From an uncultured Eubacteriaceae bacterium (lineage in GTDB: Bacteria > Bacillota > Clostridia > Eubacteriales > UBA1433), in the NCBI GenBank assembly GCA_937914785.1, contig CALGIV010000209.1, forward strand, positions 1 through 9,947: DNA of 9,947 nt, read 5' to 3'. The notes beneath the pieces were generated by a model, which worked only from the letters and a program-made list of their open reading frames with translations, did not search any database and had not been told where the DNA came from. This document shows, piece after piece, positions 6,969 through 9,947 of the stretch. The translations under genes were made by a program, and so were the position numbers. Within the stretch, counting starts at the first letter, position 1. Each line of letters opens with the position of its first letter.

Positions 6969-7633
6969 AAATTCAAGAAATTTATGAACATTTTGACCGG
7001 ATCGGCTGTCTGACGTTTTCTACGTGGGCGGCAGATAGGGTCGAATCGAGAATCGCGCATTTTTTCGCGTATGATGACGACGGGCTTTATTTTCGTACGA
7101 TGAATGTAAAACCGTTTTACGAACAGTTGAGCACGTTTAAAACCGTATCGGTCTGTGGGATGTATCCGCAGACACAGCTGGGAGATGATGAAAACAATTT
7201 ACCGCGTTTCGTTCCGGGTTATACAGTCAGAATCTCCGGCGACGTTCGAGAACTGCCGATGGCGGAAGTGGAACAAAAGGCGAAGACAGATCGCAATTTC
7301 AATGTAGCAGTGTATGATATAGAAAAATATCCTGCGACTCGTATTTTTGTGCTGTATAAGGCTAAAGGCGAGGTGTATGATTTTGACTACGCGATGGAGG
7401 ACCGTGATCATAAATTATTAAGAGCGCCCTTCGCTTACGGTGGCGCGGTGGCAGAGCCCGCAGGGCTTTACATTAATGAGAATTGCATCGCGTGCGGCGC
7501 TTGTAAAGAAGCCTGTACATTTAAGGCAATTACGGCGGGAACCCCTTACCGCATTTGCAGAGAACGCTGTGATGAGTGTGGCAATTGCTATGAAGCCTGT
7601 CCTGTTAATGCGATTGAATTGAGAAATAGATGA
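6965..7633 (+). CDS. Flavin-type split-barrel (PNPOx-like) protein fused to a two-[4Fe-4S] ferredoxin
   Basis: The 222-residue product starts in an ATGA overlap with the ATP-grasp gene, so the two are translationally coupled. Residues 1-140 resemble the FMN-binding split-barrel family of pyridoxamine phosphate oxidases (GCLTFSTW, the DDGLYFRT strand turn, NVKPFYEQL, VRISGDVREL). Residues 168-220 form a bacterial ferredoxin with C-x2-C-x2-C-x3-C at Cys174, 177, 180 and 184, and again at Cys202, 205, 208 and 212 (the last followed by Pro). Cys198 is an extra cysteine just before the second motif. Such a fusion could pass single electrons between ferredoxin-type centres and a bound flavin. The protein is cytosolic, with no signal or membrane segment. 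Flavin binding is inferred from the fold only, and no particular reaction can be assigned. It closes the operon and a terminator follows 24 bases later. Confidence 0.8.
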   Translation: MKIQEIYEHFDRIGCLTFSTWAADRVESRIAHFFAYDDDGLYFRTMNVKPFYEQLSTFKTVSVCGMYPQTQLGDDENNLPRFVPGYTVRISGDVRELPMAEVEQKAKTDRNFNVAVYDIEKYPATRIFVLYKAKGEVYDFDYAMEDRDHKLLRAPFAYGGAVAEPAGLYINENCIACGACKEACTFKAITAGTPYRICRERCDECGNCYEACPVNAIELRNR

Positions 7634-7656
7634 CAAAAGATTTATATAAAATAAGA

Positions 7657-7696
7657 AGAGCTTTTCTCCGGTGAGAAAGGCTCTCTTTATTCTCTT
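7657..7696 (+). terminator. Rho-independent terminator of the transporter/ATP-grasp operon
   Basis: AGAGCTTTTCTC (7657-7668) pairs with GAGAAAGGCTCT (7673-7684) around a CGGT tetraloop: twelve pairs including one G-U. A pyrimidine-rich CTTTATTCTCTTT tail follows. It ends the five-gene operon just after the 7633 stop. Confidence 0.85.
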
Positions 7697-7833
7697 TAAA
7701 AAGATATACGTTGTTAACATATTCCCTGAATTTCATATTCAAAGTCGTACAGCGAGCAGAAGCCAAACATCAGCCTGTCAAGACTTCAAAGAAATACAAC
7801 CCGGCCTTGAAAATTCAAAGGACGTCTACCCCC

Positions 7834-7886
7834 TTGAATTTTCGCTTGCCGGCGGCGTTTTGCTGCGCTTTTCTGCTGAAGGAAAA
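7834..7886 (+). repeat. Degenerate direct repeat, copy A
   Basis: This segment aligns without gaps to 8082-8134, offset exactly 248 bases. By hand count about 37 of 53 positions agree, and most differences are C/T or A/G transitions. Shared blocks are TTGAATTTT at the start and TTTTCTGCTG-AGGAAAA at the end. Copy A contains a perfect nine-base hairpin, GCGCTTTTC (7865-7873) with GAAAAGCGC (7882-7890), that is mostly lost in copy B. Confidence 0.5.
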
Positions 7887-7890
7887 GCGC
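7865..7890. repeat. Perfect 9-bp hairpin inside repeat copy A
   Basis: GCGCTTTTC and GAAAAGCGC are exact reverse complements around the eight-base loop TGCTGAAG. No T-run follows on either strand, so it is not an intrinsic terminator. Only the inner TTTTC/GAAAA part survives in the second repeat copy. Confidence 0.6.
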
Positions 7891-8013
7891 AAAAGGATGA
7901 CGTATATAAAATATATAACATAGAAAAAACTTATATTCCGATTTGCAAAAACGATTTAGGCTGAAACCTCAAAAGAATACCTCAGAAAATATCCGATCTG
8001 GAAAATTTAATGA

Positions 8014-8129
8014 CTGCAGCAGAAAGTTAAAAAGCAAGCAGAAATGATGGTCGCCCTTGCTTGAACAAAATACTATATTCTTTGAATTTTTATCTGAGGG
8101 CGATGCGCCGCTACATTTTTCTGCTGCAG
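8014..8129. repeat. Nested inverted repeat
   Basis: CTGCAGCAGAAA (8014-8025) is the exact reverse complement of TTTCTGCTGCAG (8118-8129), with 92 bases between. A second pair, AAGCAAG (8032-8038) and CTTGCTT (8056-8062), nests inside it. The right outer arm belongs to repeat copy B, so the left arm looks like a third, inverted fragment of the same repeat. Confidence 0.55.
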
Positions 8130-8134
8130 GAAAA
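8082..8134 (+). repeat. Degenerate direct repeat, copy B
   Basis: This is the partner of 7834-7886 at a fixed offset of 248 bases. It keeps TTGAATTTT (8082-8090) and TTTTCTGCTG (8117-8126). The middle has diverged, and the outer part of the copy A hairpin is not conserved by compensating changes, which argues for decay rather than selected RNA structure in this copy. Confidence 0.5.
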
Positions 8135-8147
8135 CACAAGCAAACCT

Positions 8148-8294
8148 TTAAAGCATCCTGCCGCACTTTGGGCAATACACAAAATCATCCTCTGCGCGAT
8201 AACCACAATGCGCACACGTTTTAACCAGTTGATTATTTTTTTCTACGATGCCATTTGGCAAGCGGCAGAAAGAACAAGCTGAAATACGTGTATG
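8148..8294 (-). pseudogene. Remnant of a zinc-ribbon protein gene (C-terminal end)
   Basis: On the minus strand an open frame of 48 codons ends in TAA (complement of 8148-8150) and encodes three C-x2-C pairs: Cys7/Cys10, Cys27/Cys30 (TCAHCGYR) and Cys41/Cys44 (YCPKCGRML at the end). The last two pairs form a normal zinc ribbon of the kind found at the ends of many small Bacillota proteins. There is no ATG or GTG start with a ribosome binding site, and a TGA (complement of 8295-8297) closes the frame upstream. In a neighbouring frame, MRRKPFGGNTLD (from 8329, minus strand) could be the lost upstream part after a frameshift. I read it as a broken gene. A tiny zinc-ribbon protein from a TTG codon in LPNG is a less likely alternative. 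Confidence 0.45.
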
Positions 8295-8399
8295 TCAAGA
8301 GTATTTCCGCCGAATGGTTTGCGCCGCATCGCAAACAATAAAATGTACCCGAATAGGGAATGGACTTTTGTTTTGTTGAGATGCCGCAAATAAAAAACA

Positions 8400-8456
8400 T
8401 TTTTCACCTGTATAAACGTAAAGATAAAACATATTTTATCTAAAATATGTGAAAAA
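8400..8456. promoter_or_regulatory. Overlapping palindromes upstream of the SGNH hydrolase promoter
   Basis: Two perfect inverted repeats share sequence: AGATAAAA/TTTTATCT (8422-8429, 8434-8441, loop CATA) and ACATATTTT/AAAATATGT (8429-8437, 8442-8450, loop ATCT). A third pair, TTTTTCAC (8400-8407) and GTGAAAAA (8449-8456), encloses both. They lie 33-89 bases upstream of the -35 box. They could be a compound operator or an AT-rich cruciform. I do not recognise the binding protein. Confidence 0.4.
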
Positions 8457-8488
8457 TACAAATAAAGATTTATTCGATAAAATACGTA

Positions 8489-8517
8489 TTGACACAATCA
8501 AAACCGTGTCTTATAAT
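8489..8517 (+). promoter_or_regulatory. Perfect-consensus sigma-A promoter for the SGNH hydrolase gene
   Basis: TTGACA (8489-8494) and TATAAT (8512-8517) match the consensus exactly with the ideal 17-base spacer. Transcription should start near 8524, about 24 bases before the ATG at 8548. This rules out any translation start upstream of the promoter. Confidence 0.9.
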
Positions 8518-8547
8518 ATTGAATATAACATTAGGGAGAGTGTTCGT

Positions 8548-9252
8548 ATGAAATCAATTTTTATTTTTGGAGATTCGGTCTCAAAAGGCATTATGTGGGA
8601 TCAGGCGCGCAGTAAGTATCAACTGCTTCGCGACAGCTTTGTCAACCTGTTCAGTCAGAGGCGCGACGTTACCATAAAGAATTATGCACGGTTGGGCTGT
8701 ACGGTCGAAAAAGGCAAAAGCATTATGGAAAAGCATCTCGATCAATTAAAACAGGCAGATTTCGTCGTGTTTGAGTTTGGCGGAAACGACTGTGATTATG
8801 ATTGGCCGGCGATTGCAGAGAACCCGGATTTAGAACATAAGCCCAAAACACCGATCGATACTTTTATCGATTGCTATACGAACATGGTCGTGACGGTGAA
8901 AGAAGCGGGCAGGCATCTCTTTCTGCTTAACTTACCGCCGATTGATGCGCAGAAATATTTTGCTTATATCAGCAGGGGCGTCAATGGGGACAATATCTTA
9001 AAATGGCTGGGGGGCAGAGCAGACTATATCTATCGCTGGCATGAGATGTACAGCCTTGAAGTCAACAAACTTGCGATGGCCCTTTCTGTGCCGCTTATCG
9101 ATATTCGCAGTCACTTTTTAAAACGAAAGGACTATAGCGACCTGATTTGTGCAGACGGCATCCACCCCAATCAGGAAGGACACCGTTTGATTACAAACGC
9201 TATCGATACGGCAGTAGACCGCTTTATCGCGACGAATGCCATCACACTGTAA
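8548..9252 (+). CDS. SGNH/GDSL-type hydrolase (esterase or lipase family)
   Basis: The 234-residue product begins MKSIFIFGDS. The catalytic blocks of the SGNH family are all present: nucleophile Ser10 in FGDSVSKG, Gly50 in ARLGCTV (block II), Asn80 in FGGND (block III), and Asp203 and His206 in DGIHPNQEGH (block V). These enzymes hydrolyse ester or thioester bonds in lipids, acylated sugars or other carbohydrates. No signal peptide or membrane segment is seen, so this one probably acts in the cytoplasm on a small acylated molecule. The start at 8548 is chosen over upstream in-frame codons because GGGAG (8534-8538) stands ten bases before it and the promoter lies at 8489-8517. The gene is alone between its promoter and terminator. 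Substrate unknown. Confidence 0.9.
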   Translation: MKSIFIFGDSVSKGIMWDQARSKYQLLRDSFVNLFSQRRDVTIKNYARLGCTVEKGKSIMEKHLDQLKQADFVVFEFGGNDCDYDWPAIAENPDLEHKPKTPIDTFIDCYTNMVVTVKEAGRHLFLLNLPPIDAQKYFAYISRGVNGDNILKWLGGRADYIYRWHEMYSLEVNKLAMALSVPLIDIRSHFLKRKDYSDLICADGIHPNQEGHRLITNAIDTAVDRFIATNAITL

Positions 9253-9265
9253 CGATATTGACGGG

Positions 9266-9295
9266 CACCGCCTTATTTTGGGCGGTGTTTTTTTT
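9266..9295 (+). terminator. Rho-independent terminator of the SGNH hydrolase gene
   Basis: CACCGCC (9266-9272) pairs with GGCGGTG (9281-9287) across an eight-base loop, followed by eight T residues (9288-9295). The T-run is on the plus side only, so it does not serve the converging mutY gene. No clear terminator for mutY is visible in the roughly 100 bases between 9296 and its stop codon. Confidence 0.9.
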
Positions 9296-9402
9296 AATTC
9301 GTGCAGCATTTTGAAGTCTTGTTAAATTGTAAGCGTCGTATTTAAGTGCTGTAAAGAATTTCTTACTGTTCGATCTAAATATTGTATATAAACAATGATA
9401 TA

Positions 9403-9947
9403 TTATACTACAAATAGTTTTTTAAACGCTGTCGGCAGTGCGAACGATTCGTCGAGTTCTTTTTTATGAACCCAGGTAAATCGTGTACTTTTTTCAGTAC
9501 AGGCAATTGCGTAGCAACGCATTTTCCATTCGACATGTGTGAAAATATGCTTTTGCTGTGTCGGTTCACTGATGGCAGCGGGGCTTAATCGCCAGGATTC
9601 AGCTTGCTCAAAGGCATCTTTGCTGCTCAAATGACCTTCTACGTTCGGCAGCGCCCACATCCCTTTAAGCAAGCCATCTTTATCGCGCCGTATGATGGCG
9701 AGCTCATCATCGTAGTTCAAAATAAAAACCGTCAACTTTTCTATCCGGCGTTTGGCCTTTGCTTTCTTGTTCGGCAGCAGGCCAATCATATCATTTCTTT
9801 TTGCCAGGCAAATCTCTGCGGCGGGACATTGTGCACATAGCGGAGGCCCGTTTGGCAGGCAAATGACTGCGCCGATCTCCATCAATGCTTGCGTAAAGTC
9901 GCCGCATCGCCCGGCCGGATAGATGACGGCCAGTTGTGTGGCGAACT
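9403..9947 (-). CDS. mutY: A/G-specific adenine DNA glycosylase MutY, C-terminal part (runs off the window)
   Basis: The gene lies on the minus strand, enters from the right edge and ends with TAA (complement of 9403-9405); 181 codons are visible. The frame is open to the edge, so the ATG near 9884 is internal. The visible part starts FATQLAVIYPAGRCGDFTQALMEIG in two pieces (FATQLAVIYP then AGRCGDFTQALMEIG), the end of the catalytic HhH-GPD domain. It continues into the [4Fe-4S] motif C-x7-C-x2-C-x5-C (ICLPNGPPLC, AQC, PAAEIC). A NUDIX-like domain, which recognises 8-oxoguanine, fills the rest (from about KLTVFIL to KKLFVV). MutY removes adenine mispaired with 8-oxoguanine. The catalytic Glu/Asp and HhH motif are outside the window. 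The identification is firm because of the cluster plus NUDIX tail. Confidence 0.93.
   Translation of the reverse strand, partial: FATQLAVIYPAGRCGDFTQALMEIGAVICLPNGPPLCAQCPAAEICLAKRNDMIGLLPNKKAKAKRRIEKLTVFILNYDDELAIIRRDKDGLLKGMWALPNVEGHLSSKDAFEQAESWRLSPAAISEPTQQKHIFTHVEWKMRCYAIACTEKSTRFTWVHKKELDESFALPTAFKKLFVV

Larger units (their letters stand above)
7697..8398. other. Long gene-poor region with repeats and gene remnants
   Basis: I find no convincing intact gene in these 702 bases. Plus-strand open frames at 7671-7964, 7711-7923 and 8061-8282, and minus-strand frames at 7969-8175 and 8243-8497, lack ribosome binding sites and coherent protein features. What is present is a degenerate direct repeat (7834-7886 and 8082-8134), inverted repeats (7865-7890, 8014-8129) and a minus-strand zinc-ribbon remnant (8148-8294). 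The picture is one of decayed genes and/or a dispersed noncoding repeat. Confidence 0.55.

Noticed and set aside
7865..7890. Hairpin considered as a terminator
   Set aside because: No T-run follows on either strand.
7671..7964. Plus-strand open frame of 97 codons after the operon terminator
   Set aside because: It starts inside the terminator, has no ribosome binding site, and its central part is the degenerate repeat; the overlapping frame 7711-7923 is no better.
7969..8175. Minus-strand open frame of 68 codons with scattered cysteines
   Set aside because: It begins with a TTG inside the zinc-ribbon remnant in another frame, has no ribosome binding site, and its Cys spacing fits no known motif.
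8243..8497. Minus-strand open frame of 84 codons
   Set aside because: It spans the palindromes and the SGNH promoter, has no ribosome binding site, and its composition follows the AT-rich DNA. Only its end (MRRKPFGGN) may be a real gene remnant.
8449..8547. Longer upstream start for the SGNH hydrolase (267 residues)
   Set aside because: The extra codons cover the promoter itself and begin before the transcription start; the ATG at 8548 has a proper ribosome binding site and gives the family N-terminus.
9885..9885. Start codon of the mutY frame near 9885
   Set aside because: The frame is open to the window edge and the upstream residues (CGDFTQAL) match MutY, so this Met/Leu is internal.

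Overview
The window reads as chromosomal DNA of a low- to mid-GC member of the Bacillota, probably an anaerobe. Support comes from strong GGAGG-type ribosome binding sites, consensus sigma-A promoters (one is TTGACA-17-TATAAT), a lipoprotein-anchored solute-binding protein, a two-cluster ferredoxin domain and a NUDIX-tailed MutY with an [4Fe-4S] motif. Negativicutes would fit the style of the proteins, but this is a low-confidence guess. I see no rRNA, tRNA, CRISPR array, transposase or phage gene.

Layout. Positions 1-170 (minus) hold the first 56 codons of a ZIP-family metal transporter. It is divergent from an AEC-family permease (313-1266). typA/bipA, a ribosome-associated GTPase, follows with its own promoter (1363-3189). 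A 547-base gap then carries a strong orphan terminator and a six-codon mini-ORF. Next is a compact five-gene operon (3737-7633): amino-acid-type binding lipoprotein, permease and ATPase, then a RimK-like ATP-grasp ligase and a flavin-barrel/ferredoxin fusion. It has one good promoter in front and a clear intrinsic terminator behind. About 850 bases follow without a convincing gene (7634-8488). This stretch contains degenerate direct and inverted repeats, the tail of a broken zinc-ribbon gene on the minus strand, and a pair of overlapping palindromes. A monocistronic SGNH hydrolase gene (8548-9252) with a perfect-consensus promoter and a terminator comes next. The window ends inside mutY (9403-9947, minus), of which the C-terminal 181 codons are present.

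How the genes fit together. The operon is the most interesting part. A complete polar-amino-acid-type importer is joined, with overlapping or closely spaced genes, to a carboxylate-amine ligase of the ATP-grasp fold and a small flavin/iron-sulfur redox protein. The simplest inference is a pathway that imports an amino acid or similar zwitterion and then ligates and/or reduces it. Neither substrate nor product can be read from the sequence. The other genes (metal uptake, AEC permease, TypA, SGNH esterase, MutY) look like ordinary neighbours with no obvious link to it.
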